A stretch of 64,000 nt of DNA, taken from Lateolabrax maculatus. Taxonomy: Eukaryota > Chordata > Actinopteri > Acropomatiformes > Lateolabracidae. How positions within the stretch are numbered: the first letter of the stretch is position 1; each line of letters opens with the position of its first letter. Below are positions 45,646 through 57,082 of the stretch, piece after piece. The DNA lies in the NCBI GenBank assembly GCA_031216445.1, contig CM062205.1, positions 13,740,001 through 13,804,000 of the forward strand. Reading direction: 5' to 3'. Both the position numbers and the translations under genes were made by a program. Below the pieces are notes generated by a model. It was not told the DNA's origin. It saw nothing but the letters and a program-made list of their open reading frames with translations, and searched no databases.

Positions 45646-48600
45646 CTCTAAAGTTACATATCATCAGGAAACTATTGGATGCATAGAATAAATTGTTGTT
45701 TTTAAGGTAAAAAAGATAAAAAAAAAAAAAAACACCCTCCTGCTGAGTAATTGTTTCTTACAGGCAAGGTTTTTGGGTGTGCAAATAGTGCAAATCTCTT
45801 TATGTGCAATTGCAAGCTAATTGTGTTTCTGTTTCCTTACTTGATTTTGATTGGTGACCGCATGGATTGTTTGGATGCATTCTTTAGTATAAAGCAACAT
45901 GGCGCAGTTGCCTTTTGATCTGAATTCAAATGCTTTTGGCTTATTTCACCAGCATCTATTTTTAATAAGCACACCACTGTCATGGAATGGCAATGAACAG
46001 GACACCTCCAATCATCAGTGCGGCTTGGAGCTCCAGCAATGTTAAATTAACTATGTGAAGGCAGCTGCTCTTTGAGCTCAAACACTTTTGTTGTGTGGTG
46101 AAAACAATGAATAATTCTCTTTACACCCCATATGTGGGTGTTGGGAGCAGGGCAGCAGGCAGGAGTACCATCCGCAGCTCAGATCAAAAGCCAGGCGAAG
46201 TTTAGAATGAACACACATCGAGCGGAGGGGGAGGTGGGAATGCAGAGGAATGTTTGTTTGTGTGAGAGAGCCCCCCCCCCCATCATAGGCAAAAATTAGA
46301 TGTGTGTGTATTTGTCTGAGTAAAAGAGTGAGGATGTTTACATTTGACGAGTAAGTGTGTATGTGTTCATCTTCGGAGATGACATCTGTGTAAGTGGCTC
46401 ACCGTTGTTCCCAGCGTATGGCACAATACACTGTGCTGGTAAGAGATCTGCAGCAGCCCAGATGCTTTAGAGATGCCACCAGATTGTCAGCAGTCACAAG
46501 AGTAGGCTGGAGTCACCCACTTCTGGATATGAGACACACCTGACCTACAACATGTGAATATACTGTAAGATATTTAGATTTCTGCGTGAGTGGGCCAGAG
46601 GTGGGATGAGCTAAACCTCCTTCAAATGATGTTTCCTTCATAATAGCTTTGAAATCGCCTTTTTTTTGGGACAATGTGTGCATAAACACACCCCCACACA
46701 CTGTAGTTTTCTGTAATAACTTTTTGTGAAGTTGTCATGGTCGAACAGTTGACGGTATTCTAACAATGCTGAAAATAAAGCCTTCCTAAAATTGTTATTG
46801 CACCAAACAGACACTTTGAAAAAGTGTGTTCAACCGACAGGGAAACTATCTCAGCAACTCACTGAGAAGAAATCATTCCCTAATGGTAAAAACGCCCCGG
46901 CAATTTTCATCAAAACAGTTCAGCATGCAACCTTACGTGCCACTTACCGCAACCTCACCGTCTCCCTCAGATCTTTTTCTCTCTCTCTCACTTCAGCTGT
47001 GATTCCTGTGAAGCTTCCGCCAACCCAGAAACACCTTCAGAAAATAAAGTCAGCCTGTTGGTGTGTTGTCTGCAGGGCATTCACCTGCCTGACAGACACA
47101 GAGGGAGAGGGAAAAGGTACGGGAGAGGAGGAAGAAAGACAGAGGGAGAGGCAACTTGTTACCAAGCTCCTTGACATTGATCATGACAGATTTTTGGGTT
47201 TTTGCATCGAAAGTAAGCACCGGAGTGCGAAGGGTTCAGTAACTCACAGTTGCATTTCTAAGAACGGAGGGAGAAGTTTATTATTAGCCAATAATTCCAG
47301 CAGCTGCAGTCAGGCAGTCAGTCTATATGAGAAAATATGGGAAAATGATGCAGTGTGTGTTTACTGTGATTTGGTTTGGAGGAGAAATCCAATAAAGATG
47401 ATGAAGAAGCCTCATCGCCGCACCTCGCAGGGATGGGCTGGGTGGCAGAGTATTCAGTGGAGTGAGGGGAGAGGGAGCACGGGGAGAGGGAAGTGATTAC
47501 TGTCGTTAAGTTGACAGGAAATGTTGCATCTCCTTGACGTTTAGTAATGATCGCGGCAGCTGGGAACAATAAGACTCCAACATTGCGCAATTATTGGCCT
47601 TGCTCACTTACATTGGATAAAAGTAATAATGCACATTATCCCCAAATCCCCCTTTATAGTCGCACCAGTGAGGGACCAGAGGACGCAAATGAGATTTGCT
47701 GCGCAGGAAGCTGAGTAGGCTGACGGTTATGATTGACTGGAGGAAGACTTCCTGCAGTGTTGTGTGATGTGACCACTCTCGCTCTCTTCCTCTCACTATC
47801 AATTCAATTTTTCTCCCTTATTTTATTTCTCATGTTTTGACTTTGTGCCTTTGGGACAGAGATTGAGGATTCAAAAGTCAAAATGACACCCAGAGAGTAT
47901 CGACAGCAGCTTGGATTCATGACAGAGAGAAACCACAAACATTCGCTGCTGGCAGCAAGTTAACAAGCTATGAGTGTGAGAGAGGTAGACAGAAAGAGGG
48001 AAAGATAGAGAAAGTTCTCACATTACCATCACATTAAATTATCAAACTATAACTTATCATATATATATATACATGATTTTCATAATGACTTGTTTGCAAC
48101 TATTTTTATTTCTATTTCATTCTAGTATACTGTGTAATAATGTGTAAACCGTTGTCTTTTCTTCTTAGATTCTATATTATTATACTCAGTACTTTGTAAA
48201 CCTTGAACAACCTGCTTCTACACTTAATTATACTAATGCAAATTAAGCAAATTTGAATTTGAGGAGGAAGTAGAGAGAAAGTGCCTAAATGTAGATATTT
48301 CATTCAGAGTCATCAAAGAAATGGACATCACTAATAAACTGCATTATGATAAGTGCTGGCAAAGTGAGAAAAGTATAGTGGTACTAAATTTGTAATGCAG
48401 ATACAGCACTAGCCACCGGGCATTTTAAGAAAAGGTAAAATGTACAGACACAGACATCAGCTGTCATAGAAAAATGCTGCTGCCAATAGAGTATGCAACA
48501 TTGTCAGTTAGGACACATAGAAGAAAGGATGAGCAATATTTTTTTTTCTTAACTTTTCTGCTCAAAATGTTAACATATCAGGGAAACAGATTTCTTGAAA

Positions 48601-49681
48601 GTGTCTGGAAAAAATACCAAAATGAATGCATTTATGTAGTATTCCATATTTCCATTTCCTTTACTGTCAAATTGATTTATGTATTCAGAATACATTTATA
48701 TATTAATGGTCCTGAATTTATCATAAGCTGGATCAGTGCTCATACAGTATATGGCTCATACCCATTCATACAAATAAAGTGTATTTGAATATGAGAGAGA
48801 GTGCGATAGAGATTCTAAAGCATCGTCTTACATATTTAATTGAGGCCTACAGATGACAGATTGTTTTGACCTTTCTGCTCTGTGTGAATGTGTGTGTGTG
48901 TGTGTGTGTATCTATCTGAATGAGTTGAGGAAGATATAACCAGTTGAATATTAATGATTGATTAGGCCTGTCATGGCTGTGCATAAATATCAAGGGTACG
49001 TTTGTACTACTAAGGGCATTTCATAGTAGTTCCTCTCTTCTCTTCTTTTAGTCAGGCCTTAATTAAGACTGCCCAGATTCCCTTTTAATGACCATTACTG
49101 ACACAGCACAGGAGAAGAGGTAAATGAAGTAAATGACTGAGAAGGTCAAGCCTCAAACTGAAAAGCATTTCTTTTGTTTAGATTGCTTGTTAGTTCATCA
49201 ACGTCTTCCTTCATGAGTCTGAGAATATATTGCTGAGGGCTGCTGTGACATTGCGTGGGAGCACTAAAACCTTGACATCTTCTTTTTTGAAAAAGGAAAC
49301 TAGTTTATCTTCATCTTGTGCCCTGGCTTCCTGTCTGGGAGTTGTTTCTAGAACAAAAGAAGCACCTCGTTCTGTCGAAGAGAAGAGTGGAGTGAGAAAA
49401 AAAGAAAAGAAAAAAGAGTCAGATGTACCTCAGAGTGCCTTCTCAGAAACTCCTCTGACACCGGATGCTTACTTCTAGATATAGCGAGTGTGTGGTTGTG
49501 TGTGTCTTCCGGGATACTTTTACCTTTTGGAGGGGCTTTGAAGGAAGTTATCAAAACCTCGCTCTTTCATCTTCTCCGGCCCCAGCGCTCTCCTCTCCTC
49601 CGCAGGTGGTTTCCCCTCCAGTCCCTTCACACTCCTCTCTCGCTTGCTCTTGCCCACACCTTCTTCCCCTTCGCCTCAGGA

Positions 49682-49684
<3 letters not shown>
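45646..49684. other. Noncoding interval, mostly unique
   Basis: Includes A15 (45718-45732), C11 (46271-46281), a TA run (48058-48072) and a TG tract (48889-48909). The longest open frame of the window, 234 codons at 46792-47496 on the plus strand, lies here. It is Lys/Arg/Ser/Glu-rich with no family resemblance. Another frame ends in SETPLTPDAYF at 49478 (see findings). No gene is firmly supported. Confidence 0.6.

Positions 49685-49714
<30 letters not shown>
49685..49714. repeat. (CA)n microsatellite
   Basis: About 15 CA units, followed by CTCATACACAGACACACACAC. Confidence 0.97.
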
Positions 49715-49716
<2 letters not shown>

Positions 49717-50210
49717 ATACACAGACACACACACCCTACACGGCTGCCCTCAAATAGTTTATTCCAATAACGCAATACAATGTGTGCATTTTTAGCACCC
49801 CCCCCTCCTCCTTTGCTCACTCATCTCTGAAAGTAGAAGTAGGTAGATGATAAAACAGAGAAGCGGGGTGCTGGCGATGATGCTGGCGATGATTATGTCA
49901 TGTTTATTTCTTCTAGGGTTGTATCACTTATTATGAGTCATACCAGGGTGCCGACTCTGTATGCTGGTGGTGGAGAAAGAGTTCACGTTCAGTGGGAGGC
50001 TTTGGGAAATCACCTCTTTCTCTCATTCCCACTGGTTTGAACTGTTAGTGTGTACATTTGCCAAAGCAGTAGCAGCTTTCCTTTAACGGTCAGATGGTTT
50101 CATATGGTGTGATAATGTTGGTTTGAGATAGATATTACTGGGCGTGTATGATTATATGATAAACCTGCCCATCAAAATGGCAAAATGCCACCGTCATTCC
50201 CATGCCTGAT

Positions 50211-50228
50211 AAAAAAAAAAAAAAAAAA
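50211..50228. repeat. Poly-A run (A18)
   Basis: Eighteen A residues after CATGCCTGAT. No retroposed body recognised. Confidence 0.95.
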
Positions 50229-50520
50229 GAGCCGCAGAAAAATCTTTTACAGGATTTTTATCAGTCTACAACTGACTTGCCAATCATTCCGGGTCACTGT
50301 TTGTCGCACGTCTCACCAGTCAGACAGTGAGACCGAGCTAGATGTGGCAAACTCCTGAAAATCCTTCTCTCTGTTTCTGTTTCTCTCACCCCTCTCTCCC
50401 AAAGTTTTCCTCTCTCTGGCTGGGCGGCCGCAGGTTTCCAAACAAACTAGCTGAAACATGTTGTCTGTGAGTCCGTCCATCCAGCCCTCCTGCTGGGCAC
50501 CAAAGCTGCCATCCACAATG

Positions 50521-50536
50521 TAAGCAGGTGGCGCTG
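50521..50536 (+). promoter_or_regulatory. CTCF-like site (plus strand)
   Basis: TAAGCAGGTGGCGCTG matches the AGCAGGTGGCGCT core of the CTCF consensus, with two mismatches at the left CC positions. Orientation is opposite to the site at 21348. Motif evidence only. Confidence 0.35.
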
Positions 50537-50965
50537 GCATCCCAGGGAGAACGGGCAGAGCGCGTGGGCGTCACACAGGCGACGCCAATCCAAAATTCCC
50601 AGCTGACCTCCAAACCAAGGCTATGGCTGCGCTCGCCAATCTTCGGCAAACGCTAGTTTTGGTTTATCTGCGTGTATCTTTCTCTTGCTATCGCACCCTT
50701 GTTTTGCCAGCTGCATTCAGATATTCTGTTAAATAATCAAATGTTCTACGTTTTATGCTTTACTTTGTTTGAATGTCTTTCTCTTTGCTTGCATGTCTGT
50801 CTCTCTCTCTATCTTTCTCTCTGTGTTTGCTTTGTGGGGGTGCTGTTTAGCCGAGTGGGACTCGCAGTAGGCCCCAGGCCAGCCGCCTTCGGTTGGACGT
50901 TAATGAACGGAACAGGAGTGGGCACATCTGATGAAGCTGGCCATGCTGTCAACTGATTTTCATCT

Positions 50966-51036
50966 GGTGTGTGTGTTGTGTGTGTTGTGTGTGTGTGTGT
51001 GTGTCTGTGCGCGTGTGCGTGCGCGTGTGCGTGCGC
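50966..51036. repeat. TG array with GC-rich alternating tail
   Basis: TG/TTG array, then two perfect 12-bp units GCGCGTGTGCGT (51009-51020 and 51021-51032) plus GCGC. The 28 bp at 51009-51036 alternate purine and pyrimidine perfectly with several CG steps, the strongest Z-DNA-prone sequence in the window. Confidence 0.97.
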
Positions 51037-51577
51037 CTGACAACAGGTGCAGACCAGATCTCTATGCACTGACAAAATAGAGACTCTGCTGTGCCAACAC
51101 AGGTGATTTCCACCTAGAAAGGCACACACAAACACACATCCTCTCCACTTTCTGCAGTTTCTCTGACTTTTTTTTCCCTCTTTGAAACAGAGAATGCCTT
51201 CAGACCTAAATGACAGTTTGATTACTTAGATTATCACGAGAGTTTTGAACTTCTCTCTCCACTGGGTCCCTCATTGATAAATTATAAATCATTGCCTTTG
51301 AGCTGACGATGTAAAACCAGTTTGTGATAGACAAACAAGGAAACACCTGTCACTACAGCCCTCAGTCAAACGACTCACTCGTGAGAAACATACACACACC
51401 CAGTGGAAGGTCTGAGTGACAACATCCTGTTCCTCTCTGGTTGTCAACAGGCCTGAAGCAACAACAGTATAAGCGTGTGTGTTCATTAGAATAGTACCTG
51501 TCTGGGGCTCCCTTAGCCACCTGGCTTTTCAAACCGAAGCAACCAACGCTCCTAATCTTTCTTTCTATATGCCACAG
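51037..51577. other. Noncoding interval, unique
   Basis: Nothing recognised. It ends in the polypyrimidine tract before 51578. Confidence 0.55.
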
Positions 51578-51774
51578 GCAGACAAGATCCAAATCCGCGT
51601 CGTAACAACAAAACCAAACATCACAGCGTTCCCAAATGTCACATTATTGTGCATCGTACATGGACAGAAGCTAACGAGACGGGGAGACGGGAACGTGATT
51701 CTCCTCGGAGAGAGACAATTTTTCGCTGCCGCGTCCGAGTCCAAAAATAACAAAGAACAAAGGCGGATAAATGA
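51578..51774 (+). CDS. Exon-like CpG-rich segment, unrecognised product
   Basis: A polypyrimidine tract ending in TATATGCCACAG precedes 51578. The sequence is open in one frame for 197 bp to a donor, GA|GTGAGT, at 51775. The peptide starts ADKIQIRVVTTKPNITAFPN. It has no signature I know. CpG is dense (about 15 in 197 bp) compared with the flanks, and half the codons end in G or C. A strongly conserved regulatory element would look similar: it contains CCAAAAATAAC (MEF2-like) and GAACAAAGG (SOX/TCF-like). No flanking exon in a compatible phase was identified, so I hold the exon reading weakly. Confidence 0.2.
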
Positions 51775-52075
51775 GTGAGTTTTTTGAGCGCGGGCTAGTG
51801 GGCTTTGGCAGCACCGGCCAGGCAGGAGGGGAGGGAGAGACAGGGAGAGCTCGCTCGCGGCCCGTCCACACATCTGTCCACACAGCACGGGGTGGGTTCC
51901 AGCGACACCCACAGAAACAGGCTTAACCTTCTCTTCCCCCCACCACCTGTTCATTACTATGGGCCCCCCCACCGAGCCACCGCCACTCTGCTCTTCTCCT
52001 CTCACCCGCTCCCTTGTTCTTGTTCTCTCTCTGTCTGTCGCTACTCGTTCCAGTTCTCTCTTTGTTATCCTGCCG

Positions 52076-52097
52076 TTTTTTTTTTTTTTTTTTTTTT
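52076..52097. repeat. Poly-T run (T22)
   Basis: Twenty-two T residues within a pyrimidine-rich tract; a T9 run follows at about 52140. Confidence 0.95.
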
Positions 52098-53023
52098 GTT
52101 TTGTACCCAGTCTCTTCCTCTTTCTTTCATTTTCCGCTTTTTTTTTTTGTTTCTCAGCAGTGCAGCTTCATCTCTCTTCTCATTGTCACTTCCCAACGAG
52201 GCTTTTAGTTGAAGTTAAAAAATCTACGCGCCTAATAGAAAGATGGTCTTGCTCTGACAGGAAGGGATCATAAGACGGGTTGTTTTAACTAGTGCGAAGG
52301 AGAAAGAAGTGGCCGGCTTACGTGGAGGGGGAGAAGAAGAGGCTTTTGATGAATTGTCTGTGAAAGTGCATCAGTCTACCCACATCTTCAAACCCCCTGG
52401 TGCCTCTTGTCTGCTTTCAGACCCATTTTTCTCCACATTGTTGGTAATTTGAGCATTCTCGCCCATGGCATCATTCATAGTTGGCCCATTTAAATCCCCT
52501 TAGAAATTCAATTTGGAGAAAGGAAATGACAAGATTTAGCTTATTGAGGTATGCCAGAACATCCACGAAAATCAGACATGGGAATATGTGAGATTGTAAA
52601 ACCCTCATCATTGCTCCCCTTTGTTACTGTGTGAAAAAAAGCACAGGATATTCTCTGTACTTGTTGGGGCTCGTTTGCATTTTTGATCATTTATTCAGCC
52701 AAGGTCAATTATGAAATAGCCTCTACTTCTGACAGTCTCACAGAACTACCATTGTAACTGGATGGACATTATAGAAAATTCAACAGCCAAACGTTTACGA
52801 TATAGTAGGCGGGCTTTTTGTTTTTAGCCACTTTTTTTTCTATATCATAATTTCTGTCCAAAGCGAAACAAAAGAGAAAAAAAGAAAAACAAATTGCACC
52901 CGCAGTCTCTCATATGGTACCACAGTGAGAGCAACTTGGCATTGGCTTATGCCGTCATTGTACATAATGTGGTACATATTTCAATTCAGCCAATTGTTAT
53001 TTTTAACTATGAAGGTGAAATCA

Positions 53024-53055
53024 CATTGTGGGCTGTGCATGTAAGAAATGCAAAT
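53024..53055 (+). promoter_or_regulatory. SOX word and perfect octamer 17 bp apart
   Basis: CATTGTG (53024-53030) is a SOX-type core. ATGCAAAT (53048-53055) is the exact POU octamer. Spacing is wider than in classical composite SOX/OCT elements, so cooperation is uncertain. Confidence 0.25.
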
Positions 53056-53285
53056 ATCAGTCATGAAGACATGCAAAAACATGTATTATTTTGAAATACT
53101 GCACACACGTGTTGCAGACATATCTATGTTGTAAAAAAGAATTATGATTATTTCAGTCTGACTTGAATGAATAACAGATGCGCCTGTAATAAGCTCTTGT
53201 TTGCATTGTAATTTCAAATTGGAGACTGAAACATATCAGGACAAACAAATAACTACAATCTGTCATTCCAATCCTCTTCTTCTTT

Positions 53286-53286
<1 letters not shown>

Positions 53287-53358
<72 letters not shown>
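53287..53358. repeat. Long pure (TG)n microsatellite, 72 bp
   Basis: About 36 uninterrupted TG units, the longest perfect dinucleotide array in the window. Confidence 0.98.
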
Positions 53359-53361
<3 letters not shown>

Positions 53362-56308
53362 GGGTGCACGGGGCACCTTGTTGACTTGCGTTCTGCTCTC
53401 TTGGATTCTGCACAACTCCAGATATTCTTTTTGACTCTTTAATTGCTTTTGCACAGTGGCCCTGATGATGATAAGGAGGACTTGGTGACAACATCTCAAT
53501 TTCTCTCCCCAACTGAATGCTCCCCGTTTCAATTATCCTCGCCGTTTTCCTTGCCGCCCTCACTCTCTTGCCTCCAAATAAATTTCATTTCCCTTAAGCC
53601 CGCTGCTTCCAGTATCTGATGGCGTCTCACTCAGTTATCCATGCATGGTATTATCAGGAAGACAGGCCCTTACTGCTCACTGAGAGGGAAAGGCTGCAGG
53701 CCCCTTATTACATACCAAATATCAGGCACCATATTCAAATCCAAAGTAGCTGGCTGTAGGGAATATGCCTAAACTGGTTCAGCCTGTTAAGAGTTTTGCA
53801 CCAGCCTACACAGATAAATGAAGTCCACACACTTTATGATATGATGGAATTTGCTTTGAATGTTACACATTTTGTCATTTTAATGTATTTACATTATTTT
53901 CAGCATTTCCAACTTATTTGTTAATTTCTTAAATCATTTTTCTCTACACAGAGTGTGAGTCAAACAGTCTGTTAGGGGCATATGGGCATTTTGCAATCTG
54001 AGAATGTATGTAATGGTGTTCATAAGGAGAATAAATCCAAAAATGATTGTGCCCTTCACCACATGTTGGGAATGTATTTTGAAGTGTCATGACATCAGTG
54101 GATTCAAAGGAGAGAACTTGCCTGAGCTTTCCAAACCATGAAATCATTACAAGCAGCGTTCTCAGGTTGCCTAAGCTATTAAAGAAAGAGAAGTTGGATA
54201 CAGCCGCGGGGTATTGTGCAACGTTACAAAGAAAACCATGAGACAATCAACAGTGTGGCATCATATTGTTTTATTGCCTCCCAAAAGCTCAAAGTAATAT
54301 TCTGCCTTTTGAAAATGACATAAAAATCTCTGTGGATTATGGCCGCAATGTGAGTCCATGTCATGACAGTTTTCCCACAGAGAAGAAACACAAAGCCGTA
54401 TAATAATTTCAGAGCAATGAATGTGCAACAATAAACATCTAAACTATTCAAGGCACCTGAGATAAGATAGCGTTTAAGCACCTATTTATTGCAAGAGGTT
54501 CCCACAGTTCAGGGTGTTCAAAGGTCTTTTACACAACCATAGATGTCCATAAAAACCAGCAGTTCTTGATCAAAGCAGAGTGAATAAATATATGTCAGAG
54601 ATGAACGACTGGTGATTAGGTTTGTTAACAAAAGGCAGCCCATGTTTGATTTGGTATGAAAACCTCTTTTGTATTTTTCCTTTTGAGCAATAAATAAGAA
54701 TATAAAAAGAAATCAAACATTATAGTTTGCAACTGTTGATAAAAAGTGCTTATTCTACAATAATCACACCATAAAACTCAAACATTTTGTGTTTTTAATT
54801 TATTATAAAAATAAATAGATGTTAATGTTTTATCCCCTGCCAACCAAGCAGGTAATTTGAAAGCTTTGTGAGTCTTAAATGAATCTTAAAACTGATGATG
54901 GGAATCAACTGGCTCAGAAATAATACTAGAAATCAAACACAACTACTTTGCATTTGTTTTGCAAGAATATCTGAAAAGGAATTATTTTAGACTGGACAAG
55001 CTAATTATCTTTGTTTTACAGGTAATTATAATTGAGATTATTCAGTTCAAGTAATCATTATGATGTAAGGAGATGCATAGAGGCTAGTTAGAATGAAACT
55101 GAATGAAATCAGATGTAATTATGAATTTTTTAAATGACGGAATGAATAAATGCAATTTATTTCTTGCAAACTGAATCAGCTTGTGACTGAAGGCAATTAA
55201 ACATTTCAAATACATTTGAGATGACACCCTTGAAACCAGCTGAAAAATGGCCATCCCAGAGTCCAATGTCACAGCATTAAATGTTTTGTTTTGTCTGACC
55301 AACAGGTTAAAACAATTTACAATGAAATACTCATCCTCATAAATAAAAAGCTGGTACCAGATGCATTTCTGCTTGAAAACTTACTTAAACAATTAATTAT
55401 CAGAACAGTTGTAGACACGACCATTTTCTATATATGTATAAATGTATGAATTCCCATCATAGTCTAGTGGCTTCCTATATCATTCAAAAACATTTCAGTG
55501 CAGTGACTTAAAACAGTAATAATAGTTTAGGTAATGAGATTAAAGTCATAATAGCTCAGAGAGGATATTCCTTAAGTGATTCCTGAATGCTGGGAACTCT
55601 TGATATCTTTGTCAGCTTTATAATGTCTTTGATTACACCTCAGAGGTGGACTTGTTTGACGGCTGTAAAACTGACCGGCAACCTCTTTCATGTGTGGACT
55701 TTATGCAGCGATGCAGCCCTATCAACGTGTGTGTTCACTCTGTTATTGCACAGATAAAGATGAAAAGCTTGGACGGCGCTATTTTCCCTTTTCTGTTTCA
55801 AACTGAGAGCCTCTTATTTTTAGTGTCACTGGATTGAAGAAAGATAGAGATGGCTTGAAATTAGATGATCAGTGTTGCATGGTCTGAGTCTTAATAACAC
55901 AGTGTTCCGCGTTCATGGCCCGCATGCATTATGGAGATTTGACAAATCAATTGAACAGTGTGTAGTTCGACCATCAAGAGCGAGACGCTTTGCTGTAAAT
56001 ACAAAAGTCATTAGACACATTTTCAGGCTTTTATGTTGCAACAGAAAAATCTTCCGAAGCAAGGCAAGAGCAGGATGACTTTCTGATGTGGAATAGAACT
56101 AAATCAGAATGTGAGAAAAGTAAAGTTATTTTCAAAAGAAGAGTTGTAACACCAGCTCACATTATGCCCAATGCTGTACTGAGATGCATCAGTCCCCTAC
56201 CTCCGCCCATCTTCTCCCTTATTTTGGGGCTAATTCAATTTCCCTCTGACAGACTCTCACACGCTGACGCCGTCTCCATTACAACGCGCGGCCAAACACA
56301 AGCATTCA
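53359..56308. other. Noncoding interval, unique; no microsatellites
   Basis: About 3 kb without simple repeats. The segment 53940-54500 and the segment 55640-56080 are complex-sequence, mixed-composition DNA of the kind that is often conserved noncoding. Frames are short. No gene supported. Confidence 0.6.
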
Positions 56309-56356
56309 TTAATTAGTGGCATCGTTGTCTTTTAATTATGCATGTGGCTTATTAGG
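56309..56356. promoter_or_regulatory. Homeodomain/POU motif group
   Basis: TTAATTAG (56309-56316), TTAATTATGCAT (56332-56343, a homeodomain core fused to a POU-like ATGCAT) and TTATTAGG (56349-56356) fall within 48 bp. Motif evidence only. Confidence 0.35.
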
Positions 56357-57064
56357 CACCTCACCCCTTCACCCAGGCCTTCCCGTCTACGCTCCCCTCT
56401 GTTCCTCGCCGTGCCCATACGGGACCTTTAAACTTCCACCTGCACATTATAGCTCTAATAAAGCTGTTATCAGCCCGTGAGGGAGATGGCAAACAGGTGA
56501 GAAAGAAAGAAAGAGAGGGAGAGAGAGATGGCAAACAGGCGACTGAGGGTTCTGATATGTCAGCAACAGAAATTAGCTAACTGCACTCCCGACTGTGACA
56601 CCGGCAGGGAGAGAATAAAACCCACCAACTCCTCTCTCTCTCTCTCTCTCCTTGTCTGCCTCTGCAAACTACCGACAGAGAGAAGCGCGCAAGCGAGCGG
56701 GAGAGAGCGTCAGCCGGTGAATTTTTACAGCTCTCCAAAATCATTATTGGCAATTAGCGTTCGTCAGGGAAGACAGCAGCTGCTTGTAATTACAGGTAGC
56801 CCCTCATTACTTCTCAGTGTAGGGGAGAGGAGGGATGGGAGGGAGGGAGAAAACATGTTCCAGAGCCAGTGTTTATATTTATTTATATATTTCTTTACCT
56901 GTGATGTTGAGCCACAAAATGTATACCAGCTATAGCAGAGCAGGCTGGAGACTTCGGCAGGTGCAGCTTGAGAGGAGGAGGAGGAGGAGGAGGAGGAGGA
57001 GGGACTAAACTCATTGTAAACAGGCAACGTTATCATACAAATATTATGCTTTTGCAGCAGTGCT
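56357..57064. other. Noncoding interval with CT and GGA repeats
   Basis: Contains (CT)n at 56632-56650 and (GGA)10 at about 56973-57002, both in a purine/pyrimidine-biased stretch. No gene supported. Confidence 0.65.
56973..57002. repeat. (GGA)10 trinucleotide repeat
   Basis: Ten GGA units. On the minus strand they read TCC and give a poly-serine frame with no supporting context. Confidence 0.95.
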
Positions 57065-57082
57065 GTGTGTGTGTGTGTGTGT
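57065..57082. repeat. (TG)9 microsatellite
   Basis: Short TG run followed by TAAGAGTGG. Confidence 0.9.

Larger units (their letters stand above)
49715..50965. other. Noncoding interval, unique
   Basis: Holds a 12-bp duplication TGCTGGCGATGA (49869-49880 and 49881-49892), A18 (50211-50228) and a CTCF-like site at 50521. No gene supported. Confidence 0.6.
51775..53286. other. Noncoding interval with T22 and SOX/octamer words
   Basis: Pyrimidine-rich 51990-52160 with T22 at 52076-52097. Unique AT-rich DNA from 52260. A CATTGTG and octamer pair lies at 53024-53055. No gene supported. Confidence 0.6.
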
